In this document: positions 1 through 6,933 of the stretch, in pieces
Position numbering within the stretch: position 1 is the first letter of the stretch
Layout of the letters: each line of letters begins with the position of its first letter
Assembly: GCA_039925865.1 (NCBI GenBank)
Contig: JBDSYA010000136.1
Coordinates: 1 to 8,148 of the forward strand
Length of the DNA stretch: 8,148 bases
Direction: 5' to 3'
Source of the DNA: JBDSYA01 sp039925865
Lineage (GTDB): Bacteria > Bacteroidota > Ignavibacteria > Tepidaquicellales > Tepidaquicellaceae
Notes under the pieces: model-generated
The model's input: only the letters and a program-made list of their open reading frames with translations
Told to the model about the DNA's origin: nothing
Databases searched by the model: none
Position numbers and translations under genes: made by a program

Positions 1-1
1 G

Positions 2-146
2 TATGAGAATTTTTCTTTCCTAATTGTGAATTATCCGAGCGGGATCTATTATTACCACATAGTGGTCCATTCGGATAAACTTGTCGTAGACTCCTTCGGA
101 GTCCGGTGAATTTAGTGAGGTGAGGAAAATGATCTTGATAAAGTAA
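2..146 (+). pseudogene. 3' end of a T9SS cargo gene, sorting domain frameshifted
   Basis: The open frame entering from the left edge reads YENFSFLIV and then NYPSGIYYYH, matching the end of the sorting domains at 1078 and 2452. It continues through VVHSDKLVVDSFG and then reads V-R-stop, with TGA at 107-109. The other copies have GGAGAGTCC or GGAGAAGCG at this point; here it is GGAGTCC, so one AG unit of an AGAG run is missing. Two bases over, the lost frame continues as SGEFSEVRKMILIK to a TAA at 144-146, so the original ending is still present but unread. Loss of these last residues would be expected to impair T9SS recognition. Codons before position 29 do not match the other copies, so homology starts abruptly there. 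The main domain lies outside the window. A sequencing or assembly error is possible; otherwise this is a recent lesion. Confidence 0.7.
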
Positions 147-181
147 GATCCGAGAAGTCATTAATTTTAAATATTATTAAT

Positions 182-1078
182 ATGAAATATTTTTTTATTT
201 CTTTAAGCTTGTTAATAATACTAAGTACAAACCAACTATCATATTCGCAAGTAACTCCTACTTATAATCTGACAGCACGTAATTTCCAAAGCTACAATGA
301 TAGTTTGACCTTTGATGTTTATATACTTCATACAAATTTTCCGCTCTCAGATTTTGGATTCATGGGAATTACGGCAATTTTCAATTTTAATCCCGCTGTT
401 GCTAATGGCGGTGATCTGTCATTTACATACTCAGAAAGAAGCTCCTCTGGATTTTATTGGGTTACTCCGCAGGTTTTTTTATCACCCGGCAATAATCAAC
501 TAAGGTTCGCAGGTTATTTGGGGGTTACCGGATATCCTCCGCAGATTTCCAATACAGGATTAGGCACTCTTATTTGCAAAATGAAATTAAAAACATCAGC
601 ACTATACCTGAACCATGATTCTCTTAATTTAAACTGGAGAGGCAGTTCTCAAGTGCTTCCATATACAAGGATTTTCGCATGGGTTGGTTTCTTTAATACA
701 GAAATTACTTCCGACTCATCTCATTTTATTGACTTTTTAACATCTGTTATAGAACCTATAAGTACAACTAATGTAATTAAATATTTTTTAAATCAGAATT
801 ATCCCAATCCGTTCAACCCAACTACAAAAATTAATTACTCAATACCCAATACTCAGTACACTATTCTAAAAGTTTATGATGTTCTCGGTAATGAAATTGC
901 AACACTTGTAAATGAGAAGCAAAACGCAGGGAGTTATTCAGTTGTGTTTGACGGAAGCAATTATCCGAGCGGAATTTATTATTACCACCTAGTGGTCCAT
1001 TCGGATAAACTGGTCGTAGACTCCTTCGGAGAAGCGGGGAATTTTAGTGAGGTGAAGAAGATGATTTTGATTAAATAA
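182..1078 (+). CDS. Secreted T9SS cargo protein with cohesin-like beta domain
   Basis: This 298-residue protein starts with a clear Sec signal peptide (about residues 1-23, hydrophobic core FFISLSLLIIL, ending SYSQ), so it is exported. Residues about 27-185 form a beta-rich domain (YNLTARNFQSYNDSLTFDVYI, then FNFNP and VANGG) that resembles the cohesin-like modules common in extracellular proteins of Ignavibacteria. That resemblance is by eye and no specific ligand can be named. Residues about 203-298 are a type A T9SS sorting domain: NQNYPNPFNPTTKINYSIP, then LKVYDVLGNEIATLVNE, SGIYYY, and the final KKMILIK. In known T9SS systems this domain directs passage across the outer membrane and is removed or used for surface attachment. 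The start at 182 is preferred because the signal peptide begins at once; there is no Shine-Dalgarno sequence, only A/T-rich sequence. Near the C-terminus it has a 7-residue duplication (LVVHSDK before LVVDSFG) that is absent from the next gene. Confidence 0.85.
   Translation: MKYFFISLSLLIILSTNQLSYSQVTPTYNLTARNFQSYNDSLTFDVYILHTNFPLSDFGFMGITAIFNFNPAVANGGDLSFTYSERSSSGFYWVTPQVFLSPGNNQLRFAGYLGVTGYPPQISNTGLGTLICKMKLKTSALYLNHDSLNLNWRGSSQVLPYTRIFAWVGFFNTEITSDSSHFIDFLTSVIEPISTTNVIKYFLNQNYPNPFNPTTKINYSIPNTQYTILKVYDVLGNEIATLVNEKQNAGSYSVVFDGSNYPSGIYYYHLVVHSDKLVVDSFGEAGNFSEVKKMILIK
794..1078 (+). repeat. Sorting-domain DNA repeat, copy 2
   Basis: This is the T9SS sorting-domain coding segment of the first complete cargo gene. 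Over the first 192 nt it differs from the copy at 2189 at 11 positions (about 94% identity); eight of the changes are synonymous and three change an amino acid. It shares with the left-edge copy (29-100, 68 of 72 bases identical) a 21-nt in-frame insertion that the copy at 2189 lacks. Confidence 0.85.
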
Positions 1079-1184
1079 GAACATTTGCCCTAATAGTAAA
1101 TAATTAAATAGTTAATAGTATAAAAAATTAAAATATTGTATAAACTTACTCTACTATTATGAAGTATATATCAATAGGAGAAAT

Positions 1185-1189
1185 GGAGG
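1185..1189 (+). promoter_or_regulatory. Shine-Dalgarno site GGAGG
   Basis: GGAGG lies 9 nt before the ATG at 1199, with a second AGGAG at 1176-1180. It supports that start and stands out because the starts at 182, 3366, 4336 and 6934 have no such motif. Confidence 0.5.
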
Positions 1190-1198
1190 GCTAATAAA

Positions 1199-2452
1199 AT
1201 GTTTATCAAAATAATTTTTCTTTTGACCTTTGCCAATCTACAACTACAAACCCTTAATTCACAGCCTGGATGGTTTACACAACCATCGGGTACACACAGG
1301 TTCCTATGGAACGCTTATTTCATAGACACACACACAGGATATGCCGTTGGAGATTTTGGCACTATAATTAAAACTACTAACGGTGGAGATAACTGGACTT
1401 TACAGAACAGCCCTGTCAGCAATAATTTAATTGGAGTAAATTTTATAAATTCTGAAACGGGATGGATCTCCGGGCATCAGGGTGTTGCTCTAAAAACCAC
1501 CAATGGAGGTCATCTGTGGAGTGTTCAGAACAGTGCAACGAATAGAAACTTATTTTTTGTAAAATTTGCCAATTCTCATTCAGGATGGATCTCCAGTGAT
1601 GAAGGTATTTTAAACACAACAAATGGCGGCGCGAATTGGATGACTCAGTTTCACTCAAATGTGGGAATATATTCCCTGTTTTTTTATGACAGTCAGTTGG
1701 GATGGTTTGCGGAAAGACTTGGGAATATTTATAAAACTTATGATGGTGGAAATACCTGGACATTTACTCAGAATATTCCAAACAGTTCAGGTGTCTGGTT
1801 TGATTTTATTAATCAGCACACCGGTTGGTCGGTTGGATACGAGAATAAAATATTGATGACGACATCAGGAGGAAATCATTGGCTTGAACAGACAAGCGGT
1901 GCCATCGGACATCAACAATTAAGATGTGTTGATTTTTCAGATTCATCAGATCACACGGGCTGGATAGCCGGTTTTGAAAATACTTTGATGAGGACAAATA
2001 ACGGAGGGCTGAACTGGATCCGTCAAAACACACCCGTAAATACAGACTATACTTATATTCAATTTGTTACTTCTTTGACGGGATGGGCAGTTGGTGGAAA
2101 CGGAACAATCATAAAAACTATCAGTGGTGGTGATATAACCTCCATAGAACCGTCCGCAAACAATCTGTCAGATAATTATTCTCTTTCTCAAAATTATCCC
2201 AATCCATTCAACCCAACTACAAAAATTAATTACTCAATACCAAATACTCAGTACACTATTCTAAAAGTCTATAATATTCTCGGTAATGAAATTGCAATAC
2301 TTGTAAATGAGAAGCAAAACGCAGGAAGCTATTCAGTTGTATTTGACGGAAGCAATTATCCGAGCGGAATTTATTATTATAAACTTGTCGTAGACTCCTT
2401 CGGAGAGTCCGGTGAATTTAATGAAGTGAGGAAGATGATATTGATCAAGTAA
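1199..2452 (+). CDS. Secreted Ycf48/BNR-repeat propeller protein with T9SS sorting domain
   Basis: The 417-residue product has a signal peptide (about residues 1-22, MFIKIIFLLTFANLQLQ). Seven repeats of the Ycf48/sortilin type follow, each with a GW or GY strand and a T-x-[ND]-G-G-x-x-W turn: KTTNGGDNW (58-66), KTTNGGHLW (99-107), NTTNGGANW (139-147), KTYDGGNTW (179-187), MTTSGGNHW (220-228), RTNNGGLNW (265-273) and KTISGGD (306-312). Seven repeats fit one complete seven-bladed beta-propeller. The seventh lacks the Trp because the linker begins there. Residues about 329-417 are a T9SS sorting domain ending RKMILIK. In plants and cyanobacteria Ycf48 helps assemble photosystem II, but secreted relatives in this lineage are generic propellers, probably for binding or adhesion; no photosynthetic role is implied. 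The start is supported by the GGAGG 9 nt upstream. The 120-bp gap from the previous gene suggests separate transcription. Confidence 0.88.
   Translation: MFIKIIFLLTFANLQLQTLNSQPGWFTQPSGTHRFLWNAYFIDTHTGYAVGDFGTIIKTTNGGDNWTLQNSPVSNNLIGVNFINSETGWISGHQGVALKTTNGGHLWSVQNSATNRNLFFVKFANSHSGWISSDEGILNTTNGGANWMTQFHSNVGIYSLFFYDSQLGWFAERLGNIYKTYDGGNTWTFTQNIPNSSGVWFDFINQHTGWSVGYENKILMTTSGGNHWLEQTSGAIGHQQLRCVDFSDSSDHTGWIAGFENTLMRTNNGGLNWIRQNTPVNTDYTYIQFVTSLTGWAVGGNGTIIKTISGGDITSIEPSANNLSDNYSLSQNYPNPFNPTTKINYSIPNTQYTILKVYNILGNEIAILVNEKQNAGSYSVVFDGSNYPSGIYYYKLVVDSFGESGEFNEVRKMILIK
2189..2452 (+). repeat. Sorting-domain DNA repeat, copy 3
   Basis: This third sorting-domain copy lacks the 21-nt LVVHSDK insertion of the other two and reads YYYKLVVDSFGESGEFNEV. 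Its 3' portion (GAGTCCGGTGAATTT, then GTGAGG) matches the left-edge copy better than copy 2 does, so the left-edge copy looks like a mosaic of the two types. Confidence 0.85.
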
Positions 2453-2660
2453 ACTTAAGTAAATCTAAAATCCAAAACCTAAATTCAAAAATCAGTGCAC
2501 CCGTCTTTTCCTGATCATCCAGCCTTTAGTGTATTTTTATTGATCTTCATAAATTTGGAATTTGAATTTTATGAGAAACTGAAAGATCGAGGTATTGTTG
2601 GGATAGATATTTATTGAGAAAAGATTAAACCTATTGTCGAAAAAGTAATTTCCTGACAAT

Positions 2661-2876
2661 TTAATTTTTTAGAATAGTCGATTTATTTTTTGATTGCAAT
2701 TTCTTTCGCAATGAAATTTTTGAGGTTTCTTTAAAAACCGGAATGTTTTTTTTACCTGTAAACATTAATTCACTTAGATCCTCAACACTTTCAATAATGG
2801 ATGGATTTTTAACTACTTCTTTGATGAAATCAAATGTCAAAGATAGATTTTTATCTACTTGATTTTTTTTTGACAT
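2661..2876 (-). CDS. Small conserved protein, second gene of minus-strand pair (DUF5647-like?)
   Basis: This 71-residue protein starts at an ATG 18 nt after the stop of the upstream gene, so the two are probably cotranscribed. Its N-terminal half (NLSLTFDFIKEVVKNPSIIESVEDLSE) resembles the short 'F-D-x-[IL]-x-x-x-x-x-[NH]-P-x-x-x-[DE]' proteins grouped as DUF5647; this comes from memory of the pattern and was not searched. The C-terminal half is very basic (SLRKKLQSKNKSTILKN) and has no membrane segment or signal peptide, so the protein is probably cytoplasmic. No catalytic motif is visible. Its size, tight pairing and opposite orientation to all neighbours suggest one half of a toxin-antitoxin-like or other accessory two-gene unit, but nothing in the sequence proves this. 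Confidence 0.6.
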   Translation of the reverse strand: MSKKNQVDKNLSLTFDFIKEVVKNPSIIESVEDLSELMFTGKKNIPVFKETSKISLRKKLQSKNKSTILKN

Positions 2877-2894
2877 AATAAATGGTATAAATTT

Positions 2895-3206
2895 CTAATT
2901 TTCAAAATAATTTTGTTTATATGACTCCCAATTAACCTTTAAATCAGTTTCTGCTAATGTTAAAGCTTCATTCAAATCGAATACATGAATTATTCTTTTT
3001 CTCTTCGAACCGTCCTTTTTCATAACATCTCTATGAAAATATCCATGCGAACAGTCATACCTAAGTATTTCTTCCCAAGTTCCTGCAACTAAACACTCAT
3101 ACTGAACTACTAAATCCTTTACAACACCTTTATCGGTTTTAAAAATAATTCTTAACCTTTCAGCTCCAATGGTATCCAGGTTAATAGTAAAACTTTTTTC
3201 CCTCAA
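2895..3206 (-). CDS. Conserved hypothetical protein, first gene of minus-strand pair
   Basis: This 103-residue soluble protein has no signal peptide or membrane segment. The recognisable core is VVQYECLVAGTWEEILRYDCSHG, then YFHRDV, a basic loop KKDGSKRKR, and the C-terminal FDLNEALTLAETDLKVNW. I recognise this as a widespread small uncharacterised family with the pattern 'VQYE...W..[VI]RYD.[AS]HG[FY]FHRD', often next to a roughly 70-residue partner as here; I cannot name its function. The paired His and Asp residues (HG..HRD) could be catalytic or metal-binding, which is speculation. The start is uncertain. The only suitable start codon is TTG at 3206-3204; no in-frame ATG occurs before residue 62, and upstream the frame stays open to a stop at 3251-3249 without an ATG, GTG or TTG. 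No Shine-Dalgarno sequence is seen. Confidence 0.65.
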   Translation of the reverse strand: MREKSFTINLDTIGAERLRIIFKTDKGVVKDLVVQYECLVAGTWEEILRYDCSHGYFHRDVMKKDGSKRKRIIHVFDLNEALTLAETDLKVNWESYKQNYFEN

Positions 3207-3365
3207 ATAACAATAAAAGAATTGTGACAGATTCTTAAGAGATATAAATTAATTATTTTTGAAGTAAATTCAAACTCTTTTTTAAACTTTCATTCAAAAA
3301 ATTCAGAAACTCCTTTTTTATTAATTGAATAATAATTACGGATCGGTTTTACTAAATTAATAAAT

Positions 3366-3713
3366 ATGAAAAAACCTCTCAGGATATTTATTATTTCAAT
3401 TATTACTATATTATTCTGTTTCGTAATCTTTTCTTTCGTGTTTGCAAATTTTTTTATTTCCTCTTACCATTCATCAATCGAACGTCCTCCTAATAACATG
3501 AATTTTGAAAATGTAACATTTAAAACTTCAGATAATATTAATTTGAAAGGATGGTTTTCAAAAGGTTCAGATTCTTCAAAAACGATAATTTTGCTTCATG
3601 GATATAAAGCTAATAGAACGGAATTGATTCCAAAAGCTAAAATATTTAAAGATGCGGGTTACAATATATTATTGTATGATGCCCGAGGCTGTGGGGAAAG
3701 CGATGGAATATGA
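3366..3713 (+). CDS. Alpha/beta hydrolase, N-terminal fragment with membrane anchor
   Basis: The 115-residue fragment starts with a hydrophobic segment (about residues 6-30, ending FVFANFFISS), probably an uncleaved membrane anchor, so the catalytic domain would face the periplasm. The first strands of the fold follow: VTFKTSDNINLKGWF (50-64), then TIILLHGYKANR (73-84) with the HGY oxyanion-hole motif at 78-80, and ILLYDARGCGESDG (101-114). This is typical of serine-hydrolase relatives such as COG1073 and S33 aminopeptidase-like proteins; the substrate is unknown. The nucleophile, acid and His are all in the next frame, so this fragment cannot be active alone. No Shine-Dalgarno sequence precedes the ATG. 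Confidence 0.7.
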   Translation: MKKPLRIFIISIITILFCFVIFSFVFANFFISSYHSSIERPPNNMNFENVTFKTSDNINLKGWFSKGSDSSKTIILLHGYKANRTELIPKAKIFKDAGYNILLYDARGCGESDGI

Positions 3714-4228
3714 TTTCATTTGGGTACTACGAAATCAATGATCTGTTAGCGGCAGTAAGATTTGTAAAATCAATTAGCGAAAGTGAAATTGCAGTTTATG
3801 GAAATTCTCAGGGCGGTGTCACAGCTATAATGTGTGCAGACTCATTAAAAGATGTAAAATGCATAATATCAGAAGCAGCATTTGATAATCTTGAAAATGC
3901 AATAGACAACCGATTCAGAGCTTATCTATTTATTCCCGGCAAAATAGGAGCAATTCTAATGATCCCATTGGCAGAAGATAAGCTCAAAATTAACATCGAT
4001 GATATAGCACCGATTAAATTAATATCGAAAATACACATTCCAATATTTATTATTGGAGGAGAAGATGACAAAAGAATTTTATTAGAAGACACAATCCGAT
4101 TATATGAAGCAGCAAATCAACCAAAGGAATTGTGGATTGTTCCCAACGCAGGACATAAAAATATTTTATCTGCAGATCCTGATGGTTACAATAGGAAAGT
4201 TCTGGGTTTCTTGAAAAGAAATTTTTGA
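3710..4228 (+). CDS. Alpha/beta hydrolase, C-terminal catalytic fragment
   Basis: The 172-residue frame carries the catalytic triad. The nucleophile elbow is GNSQGG (residues 31-36, Ser33). The likely acid is in GGEDDKRI (Asp119 or Asp120), and the His is in NAGHKN (His149). The ATG at 3710 overlaps the stop of the first frame (ATGA), so ribosomes could in principle restart here and make a second chain. That arrangement is more likely a by-product of the deletion, because an ATG falls naturally at this point in the intact reading. Without the first fragment the central sheet and oxyanion hole are missing. Confidence 0.7.
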   Translation: MISFGYYEINDLLAAVRFVKSISESEIAVYGNSQGGVTAIMCADSLKDVKCIISEAAFDNLENAIDNRFRAYLFIPGKIGAILMIPLAEDKLKINIDDIAPIKLISKIHIPIFIIGGEDDKRILLEDTIRLYEAANQPKELWIVPNAGHKNILSADPDGYNRKVLGFLKRNF

Positions 4229-4335
4229 AATACAAGTGGATAAAAAATTTAATCTTTAAAAAAATTTAATAAAATGTAATTATGTGAAACTTTGAAAAAC
4301 GATAAACGTCAAAATAGGAAATTTCAAATATAATT

Positions 4336-6657
4336 ATGTATAAAACTTTACGTTTTACAATTCTTATTATTTTCTTTTTCATGAATTATCTGCTTTCATT
4401 CTCACAAGAAGAAAAAGATACTACTGTAATTACTTTTACTCCTAATGTGAAACCCGAATTGAATATTGTAAAATTAAATGCGGGCAAAATGAACATTGAC
4501 GGAATTCTTGATGAAGAGGTCTGGAAGAATGCAGAGGTTGTCTCAAATTTTACGGAGGTTAGTCCGGGGGATAATGTAAAACCTGAAGTTGATACGGAGG
4601 TAAAATTTTTTTATGATGAAGATAATCTTTACATTGGCTATGTATGTCATGAGATTGATATGACAAGTATTCGTGCATCTCTATCTGACAGGGACAAAAT
4701 GTATGGTGATGACTGGGTGGGACCTTTCATAGATACTTATGCAGATCTTAAACAGGCTTTTGAAATGTATGTTAATCCGAAAGGCATACAGGGCGATCTT
4801 ATATGGACCCCCAATAATGAAGATTCAAATTATGATATTATTTATGATTCCGAAGCAAAAATTTTCAAAGATAAATGGACAGCAGAATTCAGAATACCTT
4901 TCAAGAGCTTAAGATTTCCTGATAAAAAAGAACAGACATGGAGAATTCATTTGCTTCGCAACAGGCCGCGCGGCGCAAGACAGGAAATTTACTGGGCTTC
5001 GGTTTCCAGAGATGATCCTAATTTCATGGGACAGTCGGGTTTTCTAAAAGGAATTAAAAATGTTAAGAGAGGAACCGACATACAGTTTCTTCCTTATGTT
5101 TTAGGAACTCAAAACAGTTCGATCAAAGATCTTACCGATCCTGACTCTGAATTGGATCTTGGTAAAATAAAAGGTGCTTTTGGATTTAGTGCAAAGTACG
5201 GTATAAGCTCAACGTTAACTTTGGACGGGACTTACAACCCGGATTTCAGTCAGGTCGAAGCAGATGCTCCTCAGATAAATATAAATTCACCGTTTGCATT
5301 GTTCTTTCCCGAAAAGAGGCCGTTCTTTCTTGAAGGCATCAATGACTTTACAACTCCCATAAATGTTGCTTATACCCGTTCAATCAATAATCCCCTGTTT
5401 GCTTTAAAGCTTACCGGTAAAGCAAAAAAATTGAGCATAGGATTTCTGTCCGCATTTGATGAGAATACACCATTTATAGTACCTTTGACTGAAAGAAGTT
5501 TTTTTCTTGCCAGCAATAAAAATTCTGTATCGAATATTTTAAGACTTAAATATGATATCGGCGGTGAAAGCTACATGGGTTTAATTTTATCCGACCGTGA
5601 AGAAAGTGTTGACAGTTCTAATGCCTTTGGATATACCGGTTATAACAGGAATTTCGGTTTTGACGGAAAGTTTGGATTTGCTTCAAATTATTATTTTGAA
5701 TTTCAGATCTTGTCCAATAATACAAAAGAAATTAATGACACAAATTTCAATTACAATACTTTGAAAAAGCACAGATTCGACAATGATAAATATACTGCTT
5801 TATTTGACGGTGAAAGTTATAACGGGACAAATGTCTATGCATCATTTAACCGTAATGCTCGTGGATGGAGTTTTTACACTGATTATTTTTTTCAGCCTCC
5901 AACCGTCAGAAGAGATAATGGTTTTGTAGCCAGGAATAATTTTCATCAGTGGTTTATGCAGCAGGAATATAATTTTTATCCCGAAACAAAATTAATCCGG
6001 CGCATTGATCCTGAATTTAATTTTTTTTTAAAACATGATGTTAACGGAAGGCTTAAGGAACAACATATTGATATTAATATTGTCACTGACTGGACAAACG
6101 GGATTCACACATCAATAGGTTATCTGCCATTGAACAATGAAGATTACGGCGGGGTTTATCATAAAAATGTAAACAGGTTTCATTTCAATCTCGAGGCAAA
6201 TAATTTAAGTAAGTTTATAACGGGCGGATTTTCTTACGAGGGAGGGAAATATATTATCAGGTTCCAAACACCGTCTTATGTGGGCTTTGGTCATAATTTT
6301 GATTTTTGGGCTACCATTAAACCATTTGACAGATTGAGAAACGATATTAATTACAGTTACTCCGAACTTTCCAAATCTTCAGGCGGTGAAAAACTTTATG
6401 CGGGTTATGTCTTAAGTAATAAGATATCTTATCAGTTCAACAAAAATTTTTTCCTGAGGATATTATTTCAGTATGACCTGTTCAACAAAAATTTCAGTAT
6501 TGATCCTCTGCTTAGTTATAAATGGAATCCATACACCATCCTCTTCCTTGGTTCTTCTCATGATCTGAACGAAATTACAAATTCTGCAGGTTTCTCAAAA
6601 CTTTATGAAACCGACAGACAAATATTTCTAAAATTTCAATATTTGTGGAGCCTGTAA
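4336..6657 (+). CDS. Outer-membrane protein with CBM9-like and DUF5916 domains
   Basis: The 773-residue protein has a signal peptide (about residues 1-24, ending LLSFSQ). Residues about 45-245 are a CBM9-like domain of the type found at the N-terminus of such proteins: IDGILDEEVWKNAE (54-67), a strand VKFFYDEDNLYIGYVCHE, and FRIPFKSLRF (185-194). Residues about 250-773 match DUF5916, with the hallmark NPDFSQVEADAP (301-312) followed by FFPEKRPFFLEG (323-334). The remainder alternates aromatic and polar residues like a beta-barrel and ends with FLKFQYLWSL, which fits an outer-membrane beta-signal. The length is normal for the family. The family is widespread in Bacteroidota and relatives and sits in the outer membrane; its exact role is not established. 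The CBM9 domain binds sugars in characterised enzymes, but binding here is inference. No Shine-Dalgarno sequence; the gene stands alone, about 107 bp after the hydrolase. Confidence 0.9.
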   Translation: MYKTLRFTILIIFFFMNYLLSFSQEEKDTTVITFTPNVKPELNIVKLNAGKMNIDGILDEEVWKNAEVVSNFTEVSPGDNVKPEVDTEVKFFYDEDNLYIGYVCHEIDMTSIRASLSDRDKMYGDDWVGPFIDTYADLKQAFEMYVNPKGIQGDLIWTPNNEDSNYDIIYDSEAKIFKDKWTAEFRIPFKSLRFPDKKEQTWRIHLLRNRPRGARQEIYWASVSRDDPNFMGQSGFLKGIKNVKRGTDIQFLPYVLGTQNSSIKDLTDPDSELDLGKIKGAFGFSAKYGISSTLTLDGTYNPDFSQVEADAPQININSPFALFFPEKRPFFLEGINDFTTPINVAYTRSINNPLFALKLTGKAKKLSIGFLSAFDENTPFIVPLTERSFFLASNKNSVSNILRLKYDIGGESYMGLILSDREESVDSSNAFGYTGYNRNFGFDGKFGFASNYYFEFQILSNNTKEINDTNFNYNTLKKHRFDNDKYTALFDGESYNGTNVYASFNRNARGWSFYTDYFFQPPTVRRDNGFVARNNFHQWFMQQEYNFYPETKLIRRIDPEFNFFLKHDVNGRLKEQHIDINIVTDWTNGIHTSIGYLPLNNEDYGGVYHKNVNRFHFNLEANNLSKFITGGFSYEGGKYIIRFQTPSYVGFGHNFDFWATIKPFDRLRNDINYSYSELSKSSGGEKLYAGYVLSNKISYQFNKNFFLRILFQYDLFNKNFSIDPLLSYKWNPYTILFLGSSHDLNEITNSAGFSKLYETDRQIFLKFQYLWSL

Positions 6658-6665
6658 TTAAAATC

Positions 6666-6691
6666 AAAAATTAAAAATTAAAAATTAAAAA
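6666..6691 (+). repeat. Short tandem repeat, AAAAATT x3
   Basis: Three perfect copies of AAAAATT followed by an A-run lie just after the stop of the barrel gene. The low-complexity array may vary in length between strains. No stem able to act as a terminator is associated with it. Confidence 0.6.
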
Positions 6692-6747
6692 AGATTTTTT
6701 CATCCTCATCAATACTCCGAAACAACACCCCCTACACTAAGAAATTT

Positions 6748-6769
6748 TAACGAACTTTAATTTTCGTTA
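6748..6769. repeat. Inverted repeat TAACGAA-N8-TTCGTTA
   Basis: Perfect 7-bp arms with an 8-nt spacer lie in the 276-bp gap before the gene at 6934. It could be a regulator site or a weak hairpin. With no U-tract it is not a convincing terminator, and in AT-rich DNA it could be chance. No other element is recognisable in this gap. Confidence 0.3.
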
Positions 6770-6933
6770 CACGGTGCTCTTTTCAAAAATAGAATTTATC
6801 GTAAATTCTGTATTAATTAAAATTTGTTAATTAAGAACGAATTGTACTGCAGTGATACTTTTTTTTTAATCAAAATTATTATTTTGCAATTATTAAATAG
6901 TATATCTAATTTCAAAAAAATAAATTTAATATT

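Larger units (their letters stand above)
3366..4228 (+). pseudogene. Alpha/beta hydrolase (S33/COG1073-like), split by a frameshift
   Basis: Read together, the two frames make one alpha/beta hydrolase of about 287 residues with an N-terminal membrane anchor, the usual length for this family. The first frame ends ...GESDGI-stop (TGA 3711-3713). The second begins MISFGYYEIND, exactly what should follow GESDG in this family. Restoring one A, so that GGAATATG becomes GGAAATATG, gives ...SDGNMISFGYYE with no residue missing. No slippery heptamer is visible at the junction, so programmed frameshifting is unlikely. Both halves otherwise keep their motifs and show no further stops, so the lesion is recent or a sequencing error. 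Confidence 0.7.

Noticed and set aside
312..503. 63-codon + frame inside the first T9SS cargo gene
   Set aside because: It is a shadow of a well-supported secreted protein, with no start signal or protein-like motif.
1443..1763. Open frame on the - strand (106 codons), and smaller ones at 1659-1856 and 1809-2033
   Set aside because: They lie wholly inside the propeller gene, whose repeats and signal peptide are unambiguous. Their products have no recognisable domain and arise from the repeated Thr/Asn/Gly codons read in other frames.
2481..2569. Inverted repeat AAATTCAAA (2481-2489) and TTTGAATTT (2561-2569) after the propeller gene
   Set aside because: The arms are pure low-complexity A/T with a 71-nt loop and no U-tract, so they are neither a convincing terminator nor element ends.
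3254..3261. TATTTTTG, matching the Bacteroidota -7 promoter pattern TAnnTTTG, upstream of the hydrolase
   Set aside because: No TTTG element is found at the expected distance of about 19-20 nt upstream, and such matches are common by chance in AT-rich sequence.
4050..4235. 61-codon - strand frame inside the hydrolase C-terminal fragment
   Set aside because: It is antisense to the catalytic Asp and His region and has no motif of its own.
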